Shown here: positions 24,990 through 34,848 of the stretch, piece by piece
Layout of the letters: the number at the start of each line of letters is the position of its first letter
Position numbering within the stretch: the stretch's first letter is position 1
Origin: Scilla litardierei
Taxonomy: Eukaryota > Streptophyta > Magnoliopsida > Asparagales > Asparagaceae
Length of the DNA stretch: 64,000 nucleotides
Direction: 5' to 3'
Assembly (NCBI GenBank): GCA_030789695.1
Contig: CM061141.1
Span: 201,675,600-201,739,599, forward strand
The notes under the pieces: model-generated
The model's input: only the letters and a program-made list of their open reading frames with translations
What the model was told of the DNA's origin: nothing
Databases searched by the model: none
Translations under genes and position numbers: made by a program

Positions 24990-25395
24990 AAGAAGGGGAA
25001 CCGACCGACTAGATGACGATTTAGTCGGTCGGCAAACCTTCATGGACCGACTAGTGGGCTTTGTTAATTGTACGGGAGTTACTGTTTATTTTTAGTCGGT
25101 CTAAGAACAACCACCGACCGACTAGACGTGAAACTAGTCGGTCAGAACTTGCTCTCAGACCGACTAGTTCCTTTGATGCGTTTTACCTGAGTTACTGTTT
25201 CTCGTTAGTCGGTCCAAGAACAACCACCGATCGACTAGGTTGCAAACTAGTCGGTCAGCCATTGTTCTTTAACCGACTAATTCTTTGACCATTTTGTCGA
25301 CCTGAGTTACCGTTTGGATTTAGTCGGTCACAGTTGGTCGACCGACCGACTAGTTCTTAAACTAGTCGGTCAGCCACTCTTCTTTGACCGACTAA
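24990..25395. repeat. Palindromic AGTCGGTC modules in LTR B
   Basis: Four modules contain paired AGTCGGTC and GACCGACT half-sites. The first-pair spacer (AAGAACAACCACC) and the inter-module text (GAGTTACTGTTT) match those in segment F at 5770-6290. The cluster ends about 45 bases upstream of the TATA box. Confidence 0.85.
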
Positions 25396-25440
25396 TGACC
25401 CCAGAAACCCTAATTTCTGGGCAGCCGCCAGGTCATTTTC

Positions 25441-25450
25441 TATTTAAACC
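25441..25450 (+). promoter_or_regulatory. TATA box of LTR B
   Basis: TATTTAAACC, the counterpart of 18182 in C and 27508 in A, about 45 bases downstream of the palindromic modules. Confidence 0.6.
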
Positions 25451-25897
25451 CCACTTCGTTTCTTTTCTTTCTTTCTCTTCTACTGGCCTCTTTCCTTCCC
25501 CCTTGACCTCTGGTCTTCCCCAACCTTCCTCTAGCCTTCCTCCTTCATCAAGAGCCTCTCCCCCTCTCCATTTAGGCCGGCCACCATGCCTTAGGCCATC
25601 TCCAACCCCCAAAAATCTCCAAAACTCCATTTCTCCAGATTTCCCCATCCATTCCAGATCTGAACCGTAGGTTCCCCGGATCGTTTCTTCCGTCGCCATG
25701 CTTGCTCGACATCGTTCTTCCGCTAACGATTCGGTAATAACTCGATCCTATAGAGTTCTCTTAACCCATTTGTGTTTTTGTGAAACCCTAATAAAACTAG
25801 GTGGATGTTGTTCTAATGTTGTTTTGCCATGGCAGCGATCTCATCTCCGTAGTTAGCATTTGTGTGACGGCCTCGTTGATCGTCATCCTCGGTGCTA

Positions 25898-26043
25898 GGC
25901 AAGTGAAACTTGCCACTTAGGGTTTTGGGCCATGTCTTAGGCCATTTGCTTGTTGTAGGCGTAAAAGAGACTAGGCGACGAAATGATACTCGCCTAGGCG
26001 CAATTTCAGGAACTAGCTTGACAACGAAGCTAGATCTGACATT
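25898..26043 (+). promoter_or_regulatory. Three conserved hairpins in LTR B leader
   Basis: Hairpin 1: GGCAAGT (25898-25904), GAA, ACTTGCC. Hairpin 2: CTAGGCGA (25971-25978), loop CGAAATGATAC, TCGCCTAG (25990-25997). Hairpin 3: CTAGCTT (26023-26029), loop GACAACG, AAGCTAG (26037-26043). Stem 2 differs from C at several positions on both arms and remains perfect. Confidence 0.8.
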
Positions 26044-26669
26044 TATCATGTTGCACAACTACCATGTCATGTTTAATTTTCATTAACGGTACGCGAATTA
26101 ATTGTCATGTCATTGTATTCTTTAAGTGTTCCCGTGATTGCGTAGCCCCGCTACACCTTGTGAAATGATTGAGGCTAGGTGCACCCCTATGCCAAATGAA
26201 ATACGCTCCTGGTTTGTGACCCAGGAAACGTGCTCTTGTGCGGGGCAACCCTGGCTCATTTACTGAGCATCGTGTATAGGGACCCTGGCTCGTTTACACG
26301 TGGGTTTTGGGGTAAGAGTTAAGCATCCATTCAACTGGGAGTCTGCACGATCAGCAACTGCAGTTGTAAGGCGTAAACTCTGGGTTCTGGGGTAGTGTTA
26401 AGCGGCCAATCAGTGTGAATGTCCAACAGTTTAGCTGTAAGGCGTAAACATCTACAAACAACTTGAAACATGACTAGTGAAAAGATTGAGATTGTTAGTA
26501 ACTTGGCTACTCTTGACATGCCCTGATAAATTGTTCTCCCGCACTTATTGTTTCACCATGTCTTACTTGTGCACTCATACCATAACTGTCATGTCATGCA
26601 TACTATAACTGCTAGGTTGTTAGTTTACCTTACTTTCAGTTTCCTTGCCCAAGTCTTTTAGACTTGCTG

Positions 26670-26704
26670 ACATGTGCCCCTTTACTCTTTTGGGTGACAC
26701 ATGT
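26670..26704 (+). promoter_or_regulatory. Fourth hairpin over the ATG of the short ORF (LTR B)
   Basis: ACATGTG (26670-26676) pairs perfectly with CACATGT (26698-26704). The ATG at 26701 is inside the 3' arm. A nested AAGTCT/AGACTT stem lies just upstream. Confidence 0.6.
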
Positions 26705-26808
26705 TAGATCCTGAGCCTGAGTTCATTGTTGAGGACGAGGTGTTTGCGGACGCCGAGCCCGAGCCTGTGTTTGACGAGGACTTCGTGGACACGGGCGATC
26801 AGTCGTAG
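26701..26808 (+). CDS. Short acidic ORF in LTR B (35 aa)
   Basis: Same length as the ORF in C, starting MLDPEPE and ending DTGDQS, with about fifteen acidic residues and no basic residue. Its start and stop codons and last six residues match C almost exactly, while many codons in between differ. It sits 112 bases before the A insertion. Function unknown; it may be a final exon of a spliced leader ORF. Confidence 0.5.
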   Translation: MLDPEPEFIVEDEVFADAEPEPVFDEDFVDTGDQS

Positions 26809-27477
26809 AGACTGTTTGTGTTGTTGTTTAGACTGTTTTGTTGTCGGTGCGTGGCACCAATACTTTGTTATGTTGTCCCTTTTGTTGGCCTTGTTCTGGG
26901 CCTTTAGACTCTTTCCTTTATGTAACGGTCGGTTTCCGATCGTTCTTTCTTTGTGCACGTGCTCTTGATTGTGCACGTGTTTATTTTTTTGACCTTATTT
27001 GATTTTGAACATTATTGTGTGATATATTGACGTGATCGCCTCTGAAAGTATTAGTTTGTGGAACAACTTTGTAACGACATATCTCGAGTCGTTCTTCAGC
27101 GATACTATCTTATTTGACGTGACGTCGCGACTTTCTGTTTTGACGCGAGACGTTTCGAATTTTAGTTTCGTCTCTCGACGTCGAAATTTAGATCCGTCTT
27201 CTCCGCTCTCTTTCTTTAGTCGTCCCGAGCACCCCATAATTATTTTACAATTTTTGGACTTAATTTGACATATTTTCCATTTTTTGAAAGTTTTAAATAA
27301 TTTTAAAACCTATTTTTATAAGAGTTTTAATTACAATAAATTCCTATATTATAATAACGTATTAAAGAATTTTTAGGCAAAATTTTAGAATTTTTGGCCG
27401 CACCCATCTTGCGTGAGGGAGAGGAGAGTAATTTTAAATCAAATTAATTATTTTTAATTATTTTAATTACGTTTTTC

Positions 27478-27518
27478 TAAACCCTAACCCTAACCCTAGC
27501 TCTAACCTATTTATATTA
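27478..27518 (+). promoter_or_regulatory. Telomere-like repeats and TATA box of LTR A
   Basis: About three AACCCTA units (27478-27499) lie directly before TATTTATATTA (27508-27518). The 3' LTR repeats this at 35407-35447. AACCCTA units resemble the plant telo-box. Confidence 0.6.
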
Positions 27519-28662
27519 GCCCTAGGCTAAGTTGTTTCGGCATTACACAAAACCCTAGCCGTCGTTTCCTCTCCCAAAGCTTCGTCGCCACGTTGCGACG
27601 ATCGCCCAGTGCACGACCGGAGCTCACCCCCGCACATCCTAGTGCACGACCGGAGCCGCCCCTCGCATCGCCGCTCGCAGCGATCCGCTGCAAGCCCCCC
27701 CCGCTGTCGCCCCGCTCCGACCGAGGCCGTCTCTCGGTCTGACCGAGAGAACAGCCGCTTCGCCCGCACGCTGCACCGCTCCGCATCGCCAAGCGCCCGA
27801 CCGACCCGCCCCGTCGGTCTGACCGAAGGCCGCTCCGCACCCGAAGGCCGCTCCGCACCCCGCTCCGCTGCCAGCCTCGCCCAAGCGTCCGACCGATGAA
27901 AATCTCCGCACCGACCCGCTGCGACCGAAGCGCCCGCCTTGCAACACCCCCGCTGCGCTGCACCAGCGCCCGACCGAGAGCTCCTCTCGGTCTGACCGAG
28001 AGAACTCTCCGCACCGGCAGTGCACGACCGACAGAACTTCGTCGCAAGTTGGTTTCTCCCACACAAACTCCTGTGGTGGGCCCTCCAAGTTCTCCAGAGG
28101 TGTTGTGGGTCCCCCATCGACCCCTAGCACTGCTGTGGGCCCCACTTGGACGTGCTACTTCGCGGGTTTACCGTCTACGACGTTACGACACGTCGTAGGC
28201 CTTCGTCGCAAGTTTCGACTTTCGGAGAATCGTGTGAGGACCAGATCTGAAGCTGAGGAGTCCTCCGATCAGACACGACATCCATTCTACGACAAACTCC
28301 GGTTCAGGTTGGTTCCCTGAAACTCGTAGAAACCCCCACAATAGCTGACTGAACCCTAAACTAAAAACCGTCAACTTGAACTAAATTTATTTTCCAGCAC
28401 CTGTAAAACGTTGTACGAACTTAGAAAATCGACGAATGGACTTTATTGACTGTGCACATAGGATAGAATCGTCGGATAGGCTGATCGGACAACTTGACTC
28501 GTGACGGTTAGGGTAGCCACGTTCAACCTAGAAATGAACTTAAATAGGAATTTCTAAAAAAATCGCGACGTGACACCGTCGCCGTGACTGTTACAGACGG
28601 ACTACCGCAGACGCGACGACTAGACGAGACGCCCCGGACGGACGACCCCCTCGCCACCGCAG

Positions 28663-28804
28663 GCAAGTGTACCCACTTGCATTTTCGACCGCGTCTTGGT
28701 CTTAATTTGTTAGAACTGTTAGACTGTGAGTGTTTAGATTCCTGACGTGAAATGATAGCGTCTGGGTCACCCTGACGACTTAGACTTGACGACGAAGTCT
28801 AAGT
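28663..28804 (+). promoter_or_regulatory. Three conserved hairpins in LTR A leader
   Basis: Hairpin 1: GCAAGTG (28663-28669), TACC, CACTTGC (28674-28680). Hairpin 2: CCTGACG (28741-28747), loop TGAAATGATAG, CGTCTGG (28759-28765), one mismatch. Hairpin 3: ACTTAGACTT (28778-28787), loop GACGACG, AAGTCTAAGT (28795-28804). Stem 3 shares little sequence with C's stem yet both are perfect 10-bp stems around nearly the same loop. The 3' LTR carries hairpin 2 at 36641-36665. Confidence 0.8.
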
Positions 28805-28934
28805 CCGACGAACAACAACTTGTTACACTTTAGGATTATCTTGCGTGTGCGTGTGTGTAGACACCCTAGAATAACTCTCCCGTACACTGGTCATGTCTTG
28901 TCACCGTTATACACACTGGTCGTGTCTTGTCACT

Positions 28935-29215
28935 GTGTTACAAAAGCCTTCAGGCGTTTCAGATGCTTCTCGAGCGGAAGTGATCTCCGTGTTACAAAAA
29001 GCCTTCGGGCGTTTCAGATGCTCTCCTTGCGAGAGTGATCTCCGTGTTACAAAAAACCTTCGGGCGTTTCAGATGCTCTCCTTGCGGGAGTGATCTCCGT
29101 GTTACAAAAAGCCTTCGGGCGTTTCAGATGCTCTCCTTGCGGGAGTGATCTCCGTGTTACAAAAAAAGCCTGCGGGCATTTCAGGTGCTTCCCTAGCGGA
29201 TGTGATCTCTGTACT
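28935..29215 (+). repeat. ~55-bp tandem repeats in 5' LTR A (5 units)
   Basis: Five units begin GTGTTACAAAA near 28935, 28990, 29044, 29098 and 29153. Each contains GCCTTCGGGCGTTTCAGATG. The 3' LTR has five matching units at 36834-37095; D entered just after the last. GCCTTCGGGC can form a small hairpin. Confidence 0.85.
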
Positions 29216-29589
29216 TCTTGTCCTGAGTTCTGGGGTTTGGGGTAGGGTTGAGCGTGCGCACGGGGAGAGGGTCTGATCCCCCTCAACCCGTAAGGCGTGA
29301 ACCCTTTGTGTCGTGTCGTGACGTGACGTGTCCTTGTCTTGTCTTGTCTGTCTTCGTCTTGTCCTGACACCTTTAGGTTAGTCCTGTAGTCATAGCAGAC
29401 GCTACGACTACTGCCTGCTACGCTTTACTTTCCTGCTACGTTACTTCTCTTGTACTTGTTGTAACCCCAGCATGCTAAACAACCAGTAAAACGATGTTTA
29501 ATAGTTCAGTACACTTGCAGTAGAGTCTGACTTTTTGTTGTAGACTTTACCTGACGAACAGTTCCTTTCTTTGGTGCTGTACGTCAGGT

Positions 29590-29685
29590 GTCGAGCCGGA
29601 GTACGACGACCAGACTGAGCTACCAGGGGACGTAGAGCCGGAGTACGTCGATCCTGAGTACGTGCCCAAGGACGACCAGAGTTAG
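29590..29685 (+). CDS. Acidic short reading frame in 5' LTR A, no ATG
   Basis: A 31-codon acidic frame begins VEPEYDD, repeats EPEY or DPEY three times and ends KDDQS, then stops. Position relative to the LTR end, acidity and final residues match the 35-aa ORFs of B and C. No in-frame ATG is visible upstream, so it would need splicing or another start. A hairpin precedes it: ACCTGACG (29549-29556) with CGTCAGGT. Confidence 0.35.
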   Translation, partial: VEPEYDDQTELPGDVEPEYVDPEYVPKDDQS

Positions 29686-30149
29686 AGACCTCTTGTTGCT
29701 GATCCAGGTTTCTGTTCCAGTTTAGATTGGGTGGGTAGCACCTGTTGTTTCCTTGTCTAGGTTGGGTGCTTGCACCAGTAGTTTCTTTTTCTGCAGTTGT
29801 AGCCCTTCGGGCGTTTTAGACTCTCAGTACTTTGGATGTTATTTTTGGAATAAAATGAATTGATATCTCTTTTCAGTACTTTGTTGTTTCCGTACTAACT
29901 TGCAGGGACATGTTTCCTTCGTTTGGAATATCACAGACGCTTATTAGGTCTGGGCTCTTAGCCCTGGCCTAAGCGGGCCTTAGTAACGCTTCGCCTCCGA
30001 CCTTTTTGGGAAGCGGGGCATGACAGGTTTTAGTGGTGGCCCATGCAGGTCCCCTCTTTCTGCGAATACGGAACAATCGAAGTATTGAAATTCATTTTAT
30101 TATCATCAAATAATTGTACGAGTCTAACCTCTGTGTTTCTGTCAATAGG

Positions 30150-31295
30150 ATGGCCGGACGACGTGTTACCCGATCGGGGAACTTAGGCGATGGTGTTCCG
30201 GAGGACCAGAGCGGAGACTTCCGTCAGTTTCTGGGTGTGATGAGGGAGATGCTGGATGTTCAGCATCAGTTGGTTCAGCAGTCCTAGCGTGCTGCCCAGG
30301 CTGTTCCAGTTGCACCACCACCACCACCACCTGCCCCTCGAGCTGCTCCAGGAGTGAAGCAGTTCAACGAGCTCCAGCCAAGGACATTTTCGGGGAAGGA
30401 GGGACCCCTAGCTGCTGACGAGTGGATCCAGAGCACAGAGGAGAAGTTAGTTGCTGCGAAGATTCCTGATGATACCCGTGTGGAGATAGCAAAGATGCAA
30501 CTGACGGAGAATGCGAGGAACTGGTGGCGCATCGAGGAGAGGCGTCTTGAGAAGCCAGTGGGATGGAAGACCTTCAGGTCTATGTTCAAAGATAAGTATT
30601 TCACCAAGTCTGCTAGGAGGGAGCTGCTGAGCAAGTTTATAGACCTGAAGCAGGAGGGTATGACTGTCGAGGAGTATGAAGCTGAGTTTGAGATGTTGAG
30701 CCGTTTTGCCCCGCACATGGTGAAGAAGGAGGAGAAGCGAGCTGATCGCTTTCGTCAGGGACTGCGTCCGAAGATTCAGGCTTCGATGTCTTCGTCGAGT
30801 TTCTCGCCTATGAGGGAGGTGCTTGATGCTGCGAAGAATCATGAGCTCATAGCTCTTTTGCCTGACCCTCCAGCTGATAAGGGGAAGCGTCCCATGGAGC
30901 AGTACCGGCCACCTTCCAGGCCGGCGATGAGGCCAGTTCAGACAGTACCATTCAAGAGGCCTGGAGCACCAGTTCAGATTCAGAGTAAGGGACCATGCCA
31001 TTACTGCGGGAAGACAGGACATGTTCAGAAGGATTGTAGGAGGAAGCTGGGACTGTGTTTAGTTTGTGGAGATGCCTCGCATGCTGCGAAGGATTGTCCG
31101 AGGCCCGTAATGCCATGGTTGGAGCGCCAGCCCCGCTACAAATGAGAGCACCTGCTCCAGTCCAGAGAGGACCTGCTGCTCGTGGACCACCTTTGCCGCC
31201 ACAGAGGCAGATGTATCAGAGAGCAGCACAGCCCCAGAGGCCGGCGTATACCATGACTGCTGTTGAGACTGAGGAGCTGGATGGAGTTATAGCAG
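30150..31295 (+). pseudogene. Element A gag exon (capsid and two zinc knuckles), damaged
   Basis: ATG at 30150 (MAGRRVTR), 125 bases after the 5' LTR. A TAG at 30285-30287 (codon 46) interrupts a proline-rich N-terminal region. From 30354 the capsid domain is open (KQFNELQPRTFSG ... ARNWWRIEE). Two tandem CCHC knuckles follow near 30995-31105 (CHYCGKTGHVQKDC, CLVCGDASHAAKDC). A frameshift near 31125 moves the C-terminus to another frame, which ends in VIAG at the splice donor. Element B also has a stop in the N-terminal part, at codon 55, so this region tolerates interruption or the functional start is downstream. Confidence 0.88.
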
Positions 31296-31404
31296 GTAAC
31301 TCTTGATTCTAGTTTTTCATTTCATAGTTTAGATCATATTATTAGTGTTGCTTGCTTGACTTGATAGAATAGTTTGATTTGACCATAGTCCCCTTATATC
31401 TTAG
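31296..31404 (+). other. Intron 1 of element A, between gag and protease
   Basis: GT at 31296 and AG at 31403-31404 (109 bp). Removal joins VIAG to [16 protein letters not shown] in frame (phase 1), the usual sequence preceding the protease active site in intronless relatives. Unspliced RNA stops at once (GNS then stop). Element B has a 113-bp intron at the same position and phase. Confidence 0.8.
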
Positions 31405-34400
31405 GCACCATTCTAGTGTCCTCTCACCCAGCCTTGGCTTTGTTCGACTCCGGTGCATCTATGTGCATCATATCCCGGAGGTTTGTAACAAAGCACTCTA
31501 TCCCCACCCATACACTCCCTAAGTGTTGGGACATTACCACAGGGAACGGAGTGGTGACGGTAAATTTGGGATGTCGATCGATTTCGTTAGTGATCAGTGG
31601 ACACGAGCTCTTTGCAGATTTCATTGTCCACGATCTGCCACATTTCGATGTCGTTCTTGGCATCGATTGGTTGGGAGATTTCCACGCCTCGATCGACTGT
31701 CACAACAAGAGGGTGGTGTTCCGGATTCCAGGTCATCCGGAGTTCGAGTTCCGCAGCAAAGATGAGTCGCTTGGCCCCATCAGATTTCGGGCCAAGCTGG
31801 AGGTGCCGATTGTTACAGCCATGCAGATGGAGATGGAGATCGAGCGACCAGCAGTCGTCAAAGACTTCGACGACGTCTTCCCGGAGGATATCTCAGGTTT
31901 GCCACCCGACAGAGCTTTAGAGTTTGGAATTGATCTTATGCCGGGAGCGCAACCGATATCGAAGGCGCCGTATCGTATGGCCCCCGCTGAGCTCGAGGAA
32001 CTGCGGAAGCAGTTGGATGAGTTGCAGCAGAAGGGTTTCATCCACCCTAGTGTGTCACCGTGGGGTGCACCTGTTTTGCTTGTGAAGAAGAAGGATGGGT
32101 CCCGCAGGATGTGCGTGGACTATCGAGGATTGAATGCTGTCACCGTAAAGAATAAGTATCCGCTGCCGCGCATCGACGATATCTTTGACCAGCTTGGAGG
32201 TTCGAGAGTCTTCTCGAAGTTGGACTTGAGGAGTGGATACCATCAGTTGAAGGTAAAGAAGGACGATGTTCAGAAGACGGCTTTCCGAACGAAGTACGGA
32301 CATTATGAGTTCGTGGTCATGCCGTTTGGCGTGACCAATGCGCCGGCTGTGTTCATGAATTTGATGAATTTAATATTCTACGACTTCCTGGAAAAGTTTG
32401 TTGTCATCTTCATTGATGACATTCTTATTTATTCGAAGTCTGAGGAGGAGCACAGCTGTCATCTGAGGACAGTGCTGGAGACGCTGAGGAGACATAAGCT
32501 TTATGCCAAGTATAGCAAGTGCAAGTTCTGGCTGGACAGATTCGCATTCATGGGACATGTGGTGTCCGGTGATGGCATATCTGTGGATCCGGAGAAGGTT
32601 AGAGCAGTCAGAGATTGGCCGACTCCGCAGTCAGCGTCCGACATCAGGAGCTTCCTTGGTTTAGCAGGATATTATCGGCGGTTCATCAAAGATTTCTCGA
32701 AGATTACAGAGCCGATGACGAAGCTGACGAGGAAGGACGAGGAGTTTATTTGGTCAGATGCTTGTGAGGAGGCTTTCACTATCTTGAAGGCGAGATTGAC
32801 CACGGCACCGGTGTTGGTAGTACCGGATCGAAGCGGAGGCTTCGAAGTTTATTGTGATGCATCAGGGAAGGGCCTAGGATGCGTCTTGCATCAGCATGGC
32901 CACGTGGTCGCGTATGCTTCTCGTCAGTTGAGGACTCATGAGAAGAATTGCACGACGCACGATCTGGAGTTGGCAGCAGTGATTTTTGCACTGAAGATTT
33001 GGAGGCACTTCTTGCTAGGTGAGAGTGTGAAGATTTTCACCGATCACAAGAGCTTGAAGTACATCTTTACGCAGAAGGAGCTCAACATGCGTCAGAGGCG
33101 ATGGTTAGAGCTCATGGCTGACTACGAGATTGATTTGCAGTATCATCCGGGGAAGGTGAACGTAGTGCCGGATGCCTTGAGTAGACTTCCTACTGCAATG
33201 ATGCTTGCAGCCGACTGGAGGATTCAGCAGGAGCTGAGGGAGATGGATTTGGAGGTTGTCCTACCTGGAGTGGTTCATTCGTTCATGAATTTGCAGATTC
33301 AGTCCACGATCGTGGATCGGATCAAGGCAGCACATGCAGGAGATCCGAAGCTGCAGAGGATCAGGAGGCAGGTCGAAGCTGGACTACGGACGGAGTTCGT
33401 GATTCATGAGGATGGTTCTCTGCGGTACGACAGTAGACTCTGTGTACCTGCAGGTGATGTTCGCGAGGAGCTATTGAGCGAGGCTCATAGCTCGCCATAT
33501 TCTATACATCCTGGAGGCACCAAGATGTATAAGGACCTCCGTCTGAATTATTGGTGGATTGGCATGAAGAGGAGTGTGGCACGGAGCGTTGCCAAGTGTT
33601 TGATATGCCAACAGGTGAAGGCTGAGCACCATCGTACTGCTGGGTTACTGCAACCGCTTCCTATTCCGGAGTGGAAGTGGCAACATATTACGATGGACTT
33701 CGTGACTGGTTTACCTCGGACCCCGCGACAGAACGACGCAGTTTGGGTGATCGTGGATCGGTTGACCAAGTCTGCGCACTTTATCCCTTTCCGAGTGGGC
33801 CAGTCTACGGAAGCTTTGGCGAGGAAATATCTGGAGGTAAAGTTCCGTTCTACTTTTACTTCTATTTTGATTTTCTCTTTGAAATAGTCATGACGTAGAC
33901 CGTGTACGTGCAGGAGATTGTACGCTTACATGGAGTTACCGTGAGCATTGTGTCTGACCGAGACATGAGGTTCACATCTCAGTTCTGGAGAAGTCTGCAG
34001 GAGCATTTGGGTACGAGTCTGAGTTTCAGCACGGCGTACCACCCGCAGACTGATGGCCAGTCCGAGAGGACTATTCAGATTCTGGAGGATATGCTGCGAG
34101 CTTGTACGCTCGATTTGAAGGGATCATGGGAGGACCATCTCCACTTGGTGGAGTTTTCATATAACAACAGCTACCAGGCGAGCATTGGCATGGCGCCGTT
34201 TGCTGCCTTATATGGAAGGAAATGTCAATCGCCACTGAGCTGGGATGACATCAGAGATCGGGAGCTGTTGGGTCCGGAGATGATAGTTGAAGCTGTGGAT
34301 GTCGTGAGAGACATCAGGGAGAAGCTCAGAGTTGCGCAGGATCGCTTCAAGCTCAGAGGAGACCTTTGGAGTTCCAGCCTGGAGATCACGTCTTCCTGAA

Positions 34401-34806
34401 GATTTCTCCGAACCGCGGAGTTATTCGTGTTGGGAAGAAGGGAAAGCTGAGTCCGAGGTATATTGGGCCATTTGATGTGCTAGAGCGTGTGGGAGCAGTG
34501 ACCTACCGCCTTGCTCTGCCACCATCTTTGGAGGGTGTTCACGATGTATTCCACGTATCTCAGCTACGTCGGTACGTCAGTGATCCGTCACACACGGTCG
34601 ATTTCTCGGAGATTACGGTTCGACCGGACCTGACATATGACCAGCAGCTTGTGCAGATCTTGGACCGTCGACAGAAGCAGTTGAGGAATAAGATAGTCGA
34701 CCTGGTGAGAGTGATGTGGCATCACGGATCGCCTGGAGAGTCCACCTGGGAGCGTGAGGATGATATGAGAGAGCGCTTCCCGCATCTTTTTCCCAGCAAT
34801 GCTTGA
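31405..34806 (+). pseudogene. Element A pol: protease, RT, RNase H, integrase, chromodomain
   Basis: In order: protease LFDSGAS (~31442); RT with FIDDILIYS (~32410) and YHQLKV (~32250); RNase H with [11 protein letters not shown] (~32850) and THDLELAAV; integrase zinc finger ([10 protein letters not shown] to CLICQ, ~33490-33610); catalytic core MDFVTG (~33690), SDRDMRF (~33952) and Glu in GQSERTIQ (~34062); and a C-terminal chromodomain (ILDRRQKQLRN ... WHHGSPGESTWERE, ~34657-34770). Intron 2 lies within. The only damage seen in pol is a frameshift near 34360, just before [11 protein letters not shown]. All catalytic residues named are intact. With splicing and one frame correction it would be close to full length, so this copy is young but probably dead. 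Confidence 0.93.
33837..33913 (+). other. Intron 2 of element A, inside integrase
   Basis: GT at 33837 and AG at 33912-33913 (77 bp, phase 0). Splicing joins KYLE to EIVRLHGV, the canonical continuous integrase sequence. Without splicing the frame ends at about 33887. Element B has a 71-bp intron at 58176-58246 at the same residue. Confidence 0.82.
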
Positions 34807-34848
34807 TGTTGATTCCGAGGATGGAATCATTTCTAAGTTGGGGAGGAT

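Larger units (their letters stand above)
24708..26920 (+). repeat. 5' LTR of element B, left part
   Basis: Starts TGTAACGACTGG. It contains a palindromic module array (24990-25395), TATA box (25441-25450), hairpins (25898-26043) and a short acidic ORF (26701-26808). It breaks at 26920 where A entered after CTTTA and continues at 54142. Total LTR length is about 2.44 kb. Confidence 0.88.
26921..30025 (+). repeat. 5' LTR of element A (3105 bp)
   Basis: Starts TGTAACGGTCGG, ends GGGGCATGACA. It contains AT-rich U3, telomere-like repeats next to a TATA box, a GC-rich tract (27590-28030) with palindromic CTCGGTCTGACCGAG boxes, hairpins, ~55-bp tandem repeats and a short acidic frame. It is nearly identical to the 3' LTR, so insertion is fairly recent. 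Frames of 100-196 codons in 27511-28200 occur on both strands and are compositional. Confidence 0.93.

Noticed and set aside
25433..25699. ORFs near 25314-25699 in LTR B
   Set aside because: Leader sequence with opposing frames; not conserved in A or C.
27511..28198. Overlapping ORFs of 96-196 codons on both strands
   Set aside because: GC-rich LTR leader of element A with few stops in any frame; repeated at 35440-36045 only because it is the other LTR. No domain.
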